The notes: a model not told the origin generated them from the sequence alone. A DNA stretch of 64,000 nt from Parapedobacter deserti (GCF_042646065.1 NZ_JBHRTA010000038.1:868001-932000); one strand, 5' to 3'. Positions 52,716 through 61,478 are shown, counted from the first letter of the stretch. Made by a program: numbers and translations.

Positions 52716-53801
52716 ATGCTCAAGTCGCCGGAAATACTTTATATTGATGACGAGGCCAATAACTTAATCAGTTTTAAGGCTACCTTTAGATACCGTTATC
52801 CGGTATACACCGCGATCAACACCGATGAGGCACGCGAGATCCTGCGTTCAAATCCCAACATCCGGGTGATTTTTTGTGATCAGCGGATGCCAGGCGAGAT
52901 GGGGATTGACTTTTTGCATAAGATTAAGCTTGATTTCCCGAGACCGGTCCGAATCCTGCTTACTGCTTATGCGGACATGGAGACAGTAGTAGATGCGGTA
53001 AATAAAGGACATATTTTTAGGTTTGTTCGTAAACCTTGGTTGGAGGAGGAAATCATTTCCTCCATTGAGGAAGCTAACAAATTTTACATCGCGAGTTCAA
53101 TGCTGGATATCAGGAATGAAGAGCTCCAAAAGGCGTATGATGAACTTGATAAATTTGCCTATAGTGTCAGCCATGACCTTCGCGACCCGCTGACAGGTGT
53201 TTTGTCGGCGATAAAGCTGGCGCTAGAATTTGACACCGTAGACCGCATCCACGAGATACTGGCACTGATGGAAAGTTCGGTGCTAAAACTGAATTCTTAT
53301 ATAAACAGCCTGCACGACTATTATCTCTTAAAGCGCGGAGAGCTATCAATCGCAGAAATTGATTTCAGGTCATTATTCGAACATTTATTGCATTTTTACA
53401 GTATTTACACCCAAAATAACAATGTTGAGTTTAGGGTTAGAGCGGAACAACAGGAGGAGTTTAAAAGTGATGAAACGGCATTGCAATTGGTCCTGCACAA
53501 TTTACTTTCCAACGCTTTCAAATATCAGAAAAAAGATGGCGATAATAAATTGGTGGAATTATCGGTTTCGGTAGAAAATAATAAAGCTACCATACGGGTA
53601 AGCGATACCGGGATTGGAATCGCAGAGCATGATCTTGAAGATATTTTCAAACTTTTTTTCAGAGGGAGCGATCAGGCTGACGGTACGGGGTTTGGACTTT
53701 ACAACGTAAAAGGCGCATTGGCTAAACTTCAGGGTGAAATCTCGGTGCAATCGATCGAAAAGGAGGGAACAACCTTTACTGTAGTGATACCTAGTAAGTA
53801 G
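52716..53801 (+). CDS. Hybrid response regulator-histidine kinase
   Basis: 361 residues. Receiver domain 1-125 with DDE at 11-13, phospho-acceptor Asp55 (FCDQRMPGE), Thr83 and Lys106 (RKPW), then HisKA with His153 (YSVSHDLRDPL) and an ATPase domain (LHNLLSNAFKYQ, DTGIGI, GTGFGLYNV). No sensor or membrane part, so it would receive a phosphate from another kinase, probably the 7TMR-DISM kinase 72 bp upstream. Its target is not visible. Confidence 0.88.
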   Translation: MLKSPEILYIDDEANNLISFKATFRYRYPVYTAINTDEAREILRSNPNIRVIFCDQRMPGEMGIDFLHKIKLDFPRPVRILLTAYADMETVVDAVNKGHIFRFVRKPWLEEEIISSIEEANKFYIASSMLDIRNEELQKAYDELDKFAYSVSHDLRDPLTGVLSAIKLALEFDTVDRIHEILALMESSVLKLNSYINSLHDYYLLKRGELSIAEIDFRSLFEHLLHFYSIYTQNNNVEFRVRAEQQEEFKSDETALQLVLHNLLSNAFKYQKKDGDNKLVELSVSVENNKATIRVSDTGIGIAEHDLEDIFKLFFRGSDQADGTGFGLYNVKGALAKLQGEISVQSIEKEGTTFTVVIPSK

Positions 53802-53820
53802 CTGTACGTTTAGTTTTGAT

Positions 53821-54282
53821 TCAAGATAGCAGCTTTTGCCTGAGTAAAAACTCAAGCTGTTCGTTCGTTACTTCGAGTTTCGAAAACGATTCTTTAATTT
53901 TTTTCTGCTCCGAATAAACTTCGTAAGCTCGTCGAATTGTTTCATCTAATTCTTCTTCGCTCCAGGGCTTATTCAGATAGTGGAATATTTTGCCTTTGTT
54001 TACTGCGTCTACTACAGCACTCATGTCCGCATAGCCAGTAAGAAGAATTCGCATTGGGTCAGGATTTACCTGGATTACCTCCTCTAAAAACTCGACCCCG
54101 GTCATTTTAGGCATCCTTTGATCTGTTATAATGATGTCTATCGGTTTTTCCTTAAAAAGCTGAATCGCTTCCGTACCACTTACTGCTGTATAAACCCTAT
54201 ATTTCAGACGAAATGTGGCTTTGAAAGAGATCAGATTATTCTCCTCATCATCCACGTATAAAACTGAAATCTTATCCTCCAT
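53821..54282 (-). CDS. Single-domain response regulator with C-terminal coiled tail
   Basis: 153 residues. Receiver with DDE at 11-13, Asp54 (ITDQRMPKM), Thr and Lys of the active site (LLTGYAD, LNKPW) and a helical tail of about 30 residues. The receiver is strikingly close to that of the convergent hybrid kinase (LYVDDEENNLISFKATFR against LYIDDEANNLISFKATFR), so the two probably arose by duplication and may share a phosphate donor. No output domain. Confidence 0.85.
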   Translation of the reverse strand: MEDKISVLYVDDEENNLISFKATFRLKYRVYTAVSGTEAIQLFKEKPIDIIITDQRMPKMTGVEFLEEVIQVNPDPMRILLTGYADMSAVVDAVNKGKIFHYLNKPWSEEELDETIRRAYEVYSEQKKIKESFSKLEVTNEQLEFLLRQKLLS

Positions 54283-54554
54283 GTGCTTTTTTCTTTTGGA
54301 CCTTTGGATATTTTAAGAAGCAAACTGCGTACCTTTTTCAGTTTTCCTGTTTTTTAACCTGGCGTTAACGGTGCCCCACGTATTTCCACCTTCCAAGTTA
54401 CCAAACTTTATCGATATGTGGATAAAAATAATTAATAATTTAAGGCAAATGTTGATGAATGCAGCTGTTTGTAATAAGTCGGTTCGGGTTTACGATATTT
54501 TTATTCCAATAGCATTTTTTATTGCTCAATAGGTAAAACAACGGCCGGTAGAAG
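54283..54554. other. Intergenic region between the receiver gene and tsf
   Basis: About 270 bp, AT-rich. No gene with a recognisable family was seen; a 38-codon open frame (54416-54532, +) is not supported by anything else. Confidence 0.35.
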
Positions 54555-54598
54555 AACACCACCTTCTCATTGCTGACATTCTTTAAGAAGGTGGTGTT
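54555..54598 (-). terminator. Hairpin downstream of tsf
   Basis: Perfect 13-bp stem AACACCACCTTCT (54555-54567) / AGAAGGTGGTGTT (54586-54598). On the minus strand it follows tsf by 33 bp; the following bases are only moderately T-rich. Likely the end of the ribosomal-protein operon. Confidence 0.6.
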
Positions 54599-54630
54599 TT
54601 ATGAAACGGATATACAATAGCAGTTTTTTG

Positions 54631-55470
54631 CTACGCTCCAAGCTGCACCCGTTTGAATTGGGTCACCGTTAAACCTTTGGAAACGCTATCTAGGAACTGT
54701 GCGATGTTTTTAGAAGAGTCTTTCACAAACTCTTGGTTAAGCAATGTGGACTCTTTGTAAAATTTGTTGAGTTTACCCTGTGCGATTTTCTCCACCATTT
54801 CTTCTGGCTTGCCTTCGGCACGGATTTGCTCTTTCGCAATTTCAAGTTCCCGTTCGGTGGTGCGTGCATCTACATCGCCTTTGTCTATCGCGACTGGGTT
54901 CATGGCAGCGATTTGCATGGCTACGTCCTTTCCGGCCTCATCCGCGCTTTCGACAGCCTGGTTAAGGCCGACCAGTACGCCTAACCGGTAGTTGCCGTGG
55001 ATGTAAGGTACCACCTTTTCGGCTTCGATAATTTCGTATTTGGAAACATCAATTTTTTCGCCAATTTTACCCGTTTGGTCGAGTAGAAGGTCCGAAATCT
55101 TTACACCGTTTATTTCCAGTTGTTTCAATGCGTCGAGCGATATCGGTGTTTGGCTTACGGCTACGTCAGCGATGTTTTCTGCAAACGCAATAAAGTCGGC
55201 ATTTTTTGCGACGAAGTCTGTTTCGCAATTCAATTCGATGATGACGCCTTTTTTGCCGTCAGCAGTTGTCTTAGCAATCACTACGCCTTCATTTGAATCG
55301 CGATCCTGACGGCTGGCCGCTACTTTAGCACCCTTTTTCCGCAAATAATCAATCGCTGCCTCAAAATCGCCATTGGCTTCTATCAATGCTTTTTTACAAT
55401 CCATCATACCTGCGCCAGTTTGCTGACGCAGCTTGTTTACATCTGATGCTGAAATTTGTACTGTGGACAT
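54631..55470 (-). CDS. tsf: Elongation factor Ts
   Basis: 279 residues, typical. UBA-like N-terminal domain (VNKLRQQTGAGMMDCKKALI 11-30), then the core with the ELNCETDFVAKN motif (78-89) that displaces Mg from EF-Tu. Guanine-nucleotide exchange factor for EF-Tu. Downstream of rpsB, from which it is separated by 172 bp holding a hairpin with T-run. Confidence 0.97.
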   Translation of the reverse strand: MSTVQISASDVNKLRQQTGAGMMDCKKALIEANGDFEAAIDYLRKKGAKVAASRQDRDSNEGVVIAKTTADGKKGVIIELNCETDFVAKNADFIAFAENIADVAVSQTPISLDALKQLEINGVKISDLLLDQTGKIGEKIDVSKYEIIEAEKVVPYIHGNYRLGVLVGLNQAVESADEAGKDVAMQIAAMNPVAIDKGDVDARTTERELEIAKEQIRAEGKPEEMVEKIAQGKLNKFYKESTLLNQEFVKDSSKNIAQFLDSVSKGLTVTQFKRVQLGA

Positions 55471-55561
55471 GTTGTTTTCCTCGTATTGTAATTAAGAAAT
55501 TATTTTCGTTGATCGGCACTTTTCGTTCGGCGCCGTTGCAAAGATGATCAAAAATGATAGC

Positions 55562-55620
55562 AAAAAACCGGATGATACGGTCGGTTAACGGAAAGATAAT
55601 GCTTCCGAAACCTCCGGTTT
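55562..55620 (-). terminator. Possible attenuator between rpsB and tsf
   Basis: On the minus strand AAACCGGA (55620-55613) and TCCGGTTT (55572-55565) pair over a 40-base loop that can itself fold, and a T-run follows (six T, 55567-55562). It would end part of the rpsB transcripts before tsf. Confidence 0.5.
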
Positions 55621-55642
55621 ATCCATCCGGCTTTTCTTGCAA

Positions 55643-56527
55643 TTATTCTCCGTCTTGCGAATCTTCAGTTTCCGCTGTCGCCTCTGCTTTTGGCTTGCTG
55701 CGGGGACGTTTTAACGAAGCTTCGGTTTCAGTTTCAGCTTGTGCTTCTTTTACATCTGCGCTAGCCGCCGGCTCTTCACCACGATCAATTTTAGCTTTAG
55801 CAGCGGCAGCTTCTTTTTCGGCTTCTTCCTCTTTATCGCGTTTGCGTTCTTCCAAGCCTTCCTGAATAGCTTTTCCGATAATTTCGGCGATGAGCGTGAT
55901 CGACTTAGTGGCATCATCATTGGAAGGAATAGGAAAATCAATATTCGTCGGGTCAGAATTGGTGTCGACCATAGCAAATGTCGGGATATTCAATTTCAAC
56001 GCCTCGCTTACCGCAATATGTTCCTTCTTCACGTCGATTATGAACAATGCTGCTGGCAACCTGTTCAGGTCGGCGATGCCGCCTAGCAAGTTTTCCAGTT
56101 TGATACGCTCACGCTGAATCATCAACCTTTCTTTTTTTGACAGGACATCGTATGTTCCGTCTTTGGTCATCTTATCGATGTTCGACATCTTTTTGATGGA
56201 CTTGCGCACCGTGGCGAAATTGGTAAGCATACCACCCAGCCAACGTTCAGTCACATAGGGCATATTTACGGCTCTCGCTTGGGCCGCAACGATTTCTTTG
56301 GCTTGTTTTTTGGTAGCCACAAATAATACTTTTCTGCCAGACTTGACCACTTGCTTAATAGCGGAAGCAGCCTCTTCGAGTTTGACTAAAGTTTTATTTA
56401 GATCAATAATGTGGATGCCATTGCGTTCCATGAAAATGTACTTAGCCATTTTCGGATCCCATTTGCGGGTAAGGTGTCCAAAATGCACACCTGCATCCAA
56501 TAATTCCTGATATGTTGTTCTTGCCAT
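55643..56527 (-). CDS. rpsB: 30S ribosomal protein S2
   Basis: 294 residues. S2 core 1-230 (MARTTYQELLDAGVHFGHLT start, GRKVLFVATKKQAKEIV, YVTERWLGGMLTNFATV). After residue 230 there is a 64-residue charged tail rich in Ala, Glu and Lys, longer than in E. coli S2 (241 residues in total), as in other Bacteroidota. Confidence 0.97.
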   Translation of the reverse strand: MARTTYQELLDAGVHFGHLTRKWDPKMAKYIFMERNGIHIIDLNKTLVKLEEAASAIKQVVKSGRKVLFVATKKQAKEIVAAQARAVNMPYVTERWLGGMLTNFATVRKSIKKMSNIDKMTKDGTYDVLSKKERLMIQRERIKLENLLGGIADLNRLPAALFIIDVKKEHIAVSEALKLNIPTFAMVDTNSDPTNIDFPIPSNDDATKSITLIAEIIGKAIQEGLEERKRDKEEEAEKEAAAAKAKIDRGEEPAASADVKEAQAETETEASLKRPRSKPKAEATAETEDSQDGE

Positions 56528-56548
56528 TGTTGTGTTCTCCTTGAAAAA

Positions 56549-56935
56549 TTAACGTTTACTAAATTGGAATTTCCTGCGTGCTTTGCGGCGTCCGGGCTTT
56601 TTACGTTCCACCATCCGGTCGTCGCGCGTCACCAAGCCTTTGGCGCGCAATGCAGGTTTCACTTCCGGGTCGAGCGTTATTAGCGCTTTGGCTATCGCCA
56701 GACGAACAGCTTCCGCTTGTCCTTTGATTCCTCCCCCGGCTACGTTAACTTTTACATCGTAGTTGCCAGTTGCACCGGCTACTTCTGTGCTTTGGGTTAC
56801 AATATATTGCAATGGCAATGTTGGGAAATATTCTTTATAGTCCTTACCGTTTACGGTAATGTTGCCGCTGCCAGCAGATAGATAGATGCGTGCAACTGCA
56901 GTTTTCCTTCTTCCTGAAGTGTTAGTTGTTGACAT
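56549..56935 (-). CDS. rpsI: 30S ribosomal protein S9
   Basis: 128 residues. Starts MSTTNTSGRRKTAVARIYL and ends GRRKARRKFQFSKR, the tail that reaches toward P-site tRNA. 11 bp separate it from rplM. Confidence 0.97.
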   Translation of the reverse strand: MSTTNTSGRRKTAVARIYLSAGSGNITVNGKDYKEYFPTLPLQYIVTQSTEVAGATGNYDVKVNVAGGGIKGQAEAVRLAIAKALITLDPEVKPALRAKGLVTRDDRMVERKKPGRRKARRKFQFSKR

Positions 56936-56946
56936 TTCTTGGCTCC

Positions 56947-57390
56947 TTAAAATTTAACAGTCTTTGGATTCTGCGCAGCGTGAGGGTGCTCACTGCCTGC
57001 ATACACGTACAGGTTTTTAAACAGGGCACGGCCCAAGCGGTTTTTGGGTAGCATGCCGCGTACCGCATGCTCAACGATGCGCTCGGGATGCTTAGCCAAC
57101 AACTGCTTTGGAGAGCTGAAGCGCTGTCCCCCCGGATACCCGGTGTAACGGCTGTATACCTTCTCTTCGAGCTTGTTGCCAGTCAACTTAACTTTGTCTG
57201 CATTGATCACGATCACGTTATCGCCGCAGTCTACGTGTGGGGTGTACGAAGGCTTGTGTTTACCCCGGATTACTTTTGCAATCTGAGATGACAAGCGCCC
57301 CAAAATCTCGCCCTCAGCGTCAACGACGATCCACTCCTTGCTGACGGAGTTTTTGTTGGCAGAGACAGTTTTGTAACTTAACGTATTCAC
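56947..57390 (-). CDS. rplM: 50S ribosomal protein L13
   Basis: 147 residues with a GTG start. The frame is open 20 codons further upstream, but that part lies in the leader and is not L13-like; the family starts M-NTLSYKTVSANKNSV, which places the start at the GTG at 57390. RHxxHTPHVDCGD-like core (SYTPHVDCGDNVIVINADKV) and YTGYPGGQR are conserved. First gene of rplM-rpsI-rpsB-tsf. Confidence 0.95.
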   Translation of the reverse strand: MNTLSYKTVSANKNSVSKEWIVVDAEGEILGRLSSQIAKVIRGKHKPSYTPHVDCGDNVIVINADKVKLTGNKLEEKVYSRYTGYPGGQRFSSPKQLLAKHPERIVEHAVRGMLPKNRLGRALFKNLYVYAGSEHPHAAQNPKTVKF

Positions 57391-57424
57391 TTGCTTTGTT
57401 TTGAAATAATTAATAAATATATTT

Positions 57425-57446
57425 AGCCCCTTGAGTTTAAGGGACT
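57425..57446 (-). promoter_or_regulatory. Hairpin at the start of the rplM leader
   Basis: The minus-strand transcript starts near 57442 with CCCTT-AAACTC-AAGGG, extended outward to AG/CT with one mismatch. A 5' stem-loop before an AT-rich stretch and the GTG may be an L13-binding autoregulatory leader; ribosomal leaders before rplM are known in Bacteroidia, but identity was not tested. Confidence 0.4.
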
Positions 57447-57447
57447 G

Positions 57448-57479
57448 CAAAGGTACGATAATAATATTGATTTTTCAAA
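57448..57479 (-). promoter_or_regulatory. Promoter of rplM-rpsI-rpsB-tsf
   Basis: On the minus strand TTTG (57479-57476), exactly 20 bp, TACCTTTG (57455-57448): a perfect consensus. Its -33 end touches the start of the divergent TPR gene at 57483. Confidence 0.85.
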
Positions 57480-57482
57480 GTT

Positions 57483-59240
57483 ATGGGGCAAGTAATAATA
57501 AGGGGGTGTTCTTTTCTATTGATTGTGATGGTTGGTGCTATCGGAGGCTGGGGAAATCCCGCTTTAGCCCAGGAAGATGTCATCATGCCCAAAATACTGA
57601 ATGCTGGCGACAGCTTGCTGATTAAGGAGCTGTATTTTAAGGGCGTACAGCAGCGGTCATCGGGCCAGTTGGCAGCGGCTGAAAACACATTTGGGAGGTT
57701 GGCGCTGTTGCAGCCCGATAGCGATGCCATCCACTTTGAGTTGGCACGGATTCATTTGGAAAGAGCGGATTATGTGGCAGCTGAGCGCGCTGCAAAACGG
57801 GCAACGGAACTCGATCCGGACAACGAGTGGTACTGGTCTACGTTATTGGATATATTTCAGAAAAAACAGCGGCTAAAGGAAATGCCCGCTGTATTCGACC
57901 AACTGATCAGGCTTAACCCAACCAAGGCAGCGTATTATCACGATAAAGCTTATGCTTTGTATGCAGACAAACAGTTTGATGCGGCGTTGGCGGTATATGA
58001 CACGATAGCGGAAAAGTTTGGAGCGGCTGATGACCAATATCTTACAAAATATCAGATCTACTTGGCCCAAGGTGATAGGCGCGCAGCGATCAACGAATTG
58101 CAGATGCTTATTTCCAGAAAGCCGCAGGAAAGTCAGGGTTATATACTGCTCGCCGAACTATACACGGAGGGTAAGGAGTCGAAAAAGGCCCTGGCGTTGT
58201 TGGATAACGCGGCCGAATTGTTTCCCGACGAGCCACTGGTCTTGCTTGGCAAGTCAGATACGTATTTAGCTATGGGGAAACAAAATATGGCGTATAGCTA
58301 TCTCCGTCAGGCATTCATGAGCGAAGACCTTGGCCTTGATGCCAAAGCTGGGATACTATATACGGCTATTTCAGGCCGAAAACATCGTATTGAACCAAGA
58401 ATGCTGGCGGAATTGGCAAACTTACTAGCCGAGCGCCATCCAGGAGAAGCCAAGGCACATGCTGTGAAAGGGGATATTTTTACCCAGTTGCATCAGCTAG
58501 AGCAAGGACGCCAAGCGTACCAGGACGCTATAGGTATCAATCAGTATATTGACGGGATTTGGCAACAATTGCTGCAGGTGGAGCTTCAACTCGGCCGATA
58601 TGACGATGTTGAAATACATGGCAAAGAGGCATTGGCGCTATTTGCAAATCATCCACTGATCTTGTTTTTTACTGGGCACGGATATCTTGGGAACAAGAAA
58701 TATCAGGAAGCGCGCAAGCACATGGAATCTGCTTTGAATAATGCCGGTGAAGAGCATATACCGCTGCTTACACAGGTATACAGCAGCCTCGGCGATATTT
58801 ACCACGCGTTATCCATGTTTGCGGAATCCGACGTGGCGTATGAAGAAGCCATAGCCCTTGACAGCACTAATGCCTATGCACTCAACAACTACGCCTATTA
58901 TTTAGCGCTGCGAAAAGAGAAATTGCCGCTTGCGGCGGAGATGTCGAAAAAGTCGATTGAACTCACACCGGATTATGCTTCTTATGAAGACACCTACGCT
59001 TGGGTGCTTTTCCAGCAGGGAAAATACGATGACGCACTGAAGTGGATAAAAAAGGCTATCAAAAATTCCGGTGATCCATCAGAGACCTTGTTAGAGCATT
59101 ACGGAGATATTCTCGCCATGTTGGGGAATATAAAAGAAGCATTGGTACAATGGAAGAAAGCAAAGAATATTTTGGAGTCCACTGGCAAGGATATTGATAG
59201 GCTATCAAAAAAAATTAATGCGAAACAATACATTGAATAA
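57483..59240 (+). CDS. Periplasmic or outer-membrane TPR protein
   Basis: 585 residues. Signal peptide 1-29 (SFLLIVMVGAIGGWGNPALA then QEDV). The rest is about a dozen TPR units, for example AAENTFGRLALLQPDSDAIHF, VFDQLIRLNPTKAAYYHDKA, AYEEAIALDSTNAYALNNYA. A scaffold for protein contacts at the envelope. Only 3 bp separate its start from the divergent promoter of rplM. Overlaps the lipoprotein gene by 23 bp. Confidence 0.8.
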   Translation: MGQVIIRGCSFLLIVMVGAIGGWGNPALAQEDVIMPKILNAGDSLLIKELYFKGVQQRSSGQLAAAENTFGRLALLQPDSDAIHFELARIHLERADYVAAERAAKRATELDPDNEWYWSTLLDIFQKKQRLKEMPAVFDQLIRLNPTKAAYYHDKAYALYADKQFDAALAVYDTIAEKFGAADDQYLTKYQIYLAQGDRRAAINELQMLISRKPQESQGYILLAELYTEGKESKKALALLDNAAELFPDEPLVLLGKSDTYLAMGKQNMAYSYLRQAFMSEDLGLDAKAGILYTAISGRKHRIEPRMLAELANLLAERHPGEAKAHAVKGDIFTQLHQLEQGRQAYQDAIGINQYIDGIWQQLLQVELQLGRYDDVEIHGKEALALFANHPLILFFTGHGYLGNKKYQEARKHMESALNNAGEEHIPLLTQVYSSLGDIYHALSMFAESDVAYEEAIALDSTNAYALNNYAYYLALRKEKLPLAAEMSKKSIELTPDYASYEDTYAWVLFQQGKYDDALKWIKKAIKNSGDPSETLLEHYGDILAMLGNIKEALVQWKKAKNILESTGKDIDRLSKKINAKQYIE

Positions 59241-60006
59241 GAGGGCGCTGTGGTTGATCTTGTTGGCCTCCGTCATATCGTGTGCCCCCAAGAAGGAACT
59301 GGCCAATGCAGCTGCCAGTGAAAAAAGAGCTTCGCGCACCGAGCGGTCAAATGTTATTGGCGGCGTCGTCAAACAGCAACTGCATTTCACGACGATCAGC
59401 GGGCGGGCCAGAAGCAAAGTAGCGATCAATAACGATAGCTATGATGTGACAGCAACGATACGTGTTGAACGGGACAAGGCTATTTGGATCTCTGTAACGG
59501 CGCTTATGGGGATTGAAGTCGGCCGATTGCTGATTACACCGGATAGTGTTAAAATCATCAACCGTTTGCAGTCTGAATATATCAAAAAACCATTTAATTA
59601 TCTGTACCACTTTTCGACCGAGGGATTGGATTTTTTTAATTTACAGCACATTTTGGTTGGAAATGTGATCGGTCCGGTTGTTGATGATGATGCCGAAGTA
59701 TGGAGCTTGGATGGTGAATATGTGTTGCGAAACCGTATCGATGAGGTATCATATACGACACAAGTGAATGCTGATTATCGGCCAGTGATCCTGTTTATGG
59801 GCGAACCGCTCCGCAATCAGCGGCTAGAAGCGTTTTACGCCGACTACAGGCACGCTGACGGCAGGGCCTTTCCTCACGATATGAAACTCTTGATTACTGC
59901 TGATAAATTAAACCTTCGGTCAGAAATGAGATACACAAGGGTGATTTTTGATGACGCCCTTGAAATGCCTTTCAGCATACCCCCGAGGTATAATGAGGTC
60001 GAATAG
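59218..60006 (+). CDS. DUF4292 (LolB-like) lipoprotein
   Basis: 262 residues. Lipoprotein signal with Cys20 or so (LILLASVISCAPKK), charged linker, then a beta-rich domain with IRVERDKAIWISVTALMGIE and GRLLITPDSVKIINRLQSEY typical of DUF4292. By fold it is related to LolB/VioE-like half-barrels and may carry lipids or lipoproteins to the outer membrane. ATG at 59218 is the first that gives a lipoprotein signal; it lies inside the TPR gene's 3' end. Confidence 0.8.
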   Translation: MRNNTLNKRALWLILLASVISCAPKKELANAAASEKRASRTERSNVIGGVVKQQLHFTTISGRARSKVAINNDSYDVTATIRVERDKAIWISVTALMGIEVGRLLITPDSVKIINRLQSEYIKKPFNYLYHFSTEGLDFFNLQHILVGNVIGPVVDDDAEVWSLDGEYVLRNRIDEVSYTTQVNADYRPVILFMGEPLRNQRLEAFYADYRHADGRAFPHDMKLLITADKLNLRSEMRYTRVIFDDALEMPFSIPPRYNEVE

Positions 60007-60095
60007 TATTAGATGCTGTATGATTATCGGGGTAGTTTTATTACTTTCGCAACAACAATTGGCTAAGTGAGCATACTAGAACAAGTAGGTTATTG

Positions 60096-61382
60096 ATGAA
60101 GTGTATCAGTGGAACATTAAGTGTAATAGCGTTCTTCCTATCGTTGGGAATGGGGTATGCACAAAGCAGCGCGGAACTGAAAAAGCAGCGAGAACGCCTA
60201 AATAGGGAAATCGAGCAGCTCAACCAGAGCCTGAAAAGCACATCGAGCGACAAGAGTCTCTCGTTAAAACAAGTGAACGCGTTAAATACGCAATTGCGCC
60301 TGCGCGAACAAAAAATCAGTACCATTAATAAGGAGATCAAGCTAATCAGCAATCAAATCGCGTCACACAATAAAACGATCCAAGATTTGCGTAACCAGTT
60401 GTCTAAGTTGCGCAAAGATTACGAACGCATGATCATGTTTGCTTTTCGTAATCGTAACGCCTATAATAAAATGATGTTCATTTTTGCGTCAAAGGACTTC
60501 AACCAAGCATTTAAGCGGGTGAAGTATTTACAGCAGTTTAATGAATCACGGCGAGAACGGGCGAAAGAAATTGAAGATACACAGAAAGCGATAACGCTAA
60601 AGGTGGCGCAGCTGGAAGCGAGCAAAAAAGAGCAGGCAGCGCTGCTGGCCGAGCAGCAGGAGGAGCGGAAGGTTATCGCTCAAGAACAAGGAGCAGAGTC
60701 TAAGGTCTTGCAGGCGCTTACACAGCAAGAGAAAAAATTCAGGCAGGAGCTGCAAAAGAAACAGCAGGAAGACGAGCGCCTGGCGAGGGCGATCAGAACA
60801 GCCATTCAGCGTGAGATTGAAGAGCAGCGGCGCCTAGAAGAGGAAGCGCGTAAAGCCGCGCTGGCCTTGGAAGCCGAGCGGACGGGGAGGACCGTAAAGG
60901 AAATTGAAGCAGAAAAACCCGCGGTGCGTAAAAGCGACACAGAAGTGCTGGCCAACACTCCGGCTGCGGCCAAGCTTTCCGCCGATTTCGCCAGCAACCG
61001 CGGTCGCCTTCCCTGGCCTGTTGAGCAAGGGCTTATCACCCAGGGCTTTGGGAGGCACACGATTGGAAGGAATGTCATTGTTGACAATTCAGGGATTAAA
61101 ATTCGGACGGCAAACGATACGCCGGTACGAGCGATTTTCAATGGAACCGTAAGCCGAGTCATCAATATGCAGGGCGCATATGTTGTTCTCGTACAACACG
61201 GAAAATATTTTACGGTGTACCAGAACCTGAAAAACCCGGTGGTTAAACGCGGGCAGGCGGTGCAAACTGGGCAAGCGTTAGGCGCTGTTTTGACAGATTC
61301 TACCGACGGGACCTCCGAGGTGCACTTTGAGATCTGGGAAGGTGCCGCTCCAATAAACCCCGAGCCGTGGCTGGCGAAATAG
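60096..61382 (+). CDS. EnvC-like murein hydrolase activator (degenerate LytM/M23 domain)
   Basis: 428 residues. Signal peptide 1-23, a long coiled coil (about 25-270, many Gln/Glu/Lys heptads), then a LytM domain (about 300-428; LPWPVEQGLITQGFGRH at the start). The zinc site of active M23 peptidases is lost: the usual H-x-x-x-D reads as GRHTIGRNVIVDN and the HxH-like YxHL reads YQNL; only the late VHFEIW His remains. It therefore is more likely an activator of amidases, like EnvC/NlpD, than an enzyme. ATG 60096 chosen over TTG 60093. Confidence 0.85.
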   Translation: MKCISGTLSVIAFFLSLGMGYAQSSAELKKQRERLNREIEQLNQSLKSTSSDKSLSLKQVNALNTQLRLREQKISTINKEIKLISNQIASHNKTIQDLRNQLSKLRKDYERMIMFAFRNRNAYNKMMFIFASKDFNQAFKRVKYLQQFNESRRERAKEIEDTQKAITLKVAQLEASKKEQAALLAEQQEERKVIAQEQGAESKVLQALTQQEKKFRQELQKKQQEDERLARAIRTAIQREIEEQRRLEEEARKAALALEAERTGRTVKEIEAEKPAVRKSDTEVLANTPAAAKLSADFASNRGRLPWPVEQGLITQGFGRHTIGRNVIVDNSGIKIRTANDTPVRAIFNGTVSRVINMQGAYVVLVQHGKYFTVYQNLKNPVVKRGQAVQTGQALGAVLTDSTDGTSEVHFEIWEGAAPINPEPWLAK

Positions 61383-61391
61383 GTGAGATTA

Positions 61392-61424
61392 TTTGTCCAA
61401 ATAAAAATATTCTCCGTACATTTG
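61392..61424 (+). promoter_or_regulatory. Promoter of tatA
   Basis: TTTG (61392-61395), 21 bp, TACATTTG (61417-61424). Leader of about 48 nt. Confidence 0.65.
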
Positions 61425-61478
61425 TAAAATCCACGGTGCTGTAGCAAGGTGGGATTAGTAATTTTTAAAACAACGATT

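Noticed and set aside
54416..54532. 38-codon open frame in the tsf-receiver gap
   Set aside because: No promoter, no RBS and no recognisable sequence; length is expected by chance in AT-rich DNA.
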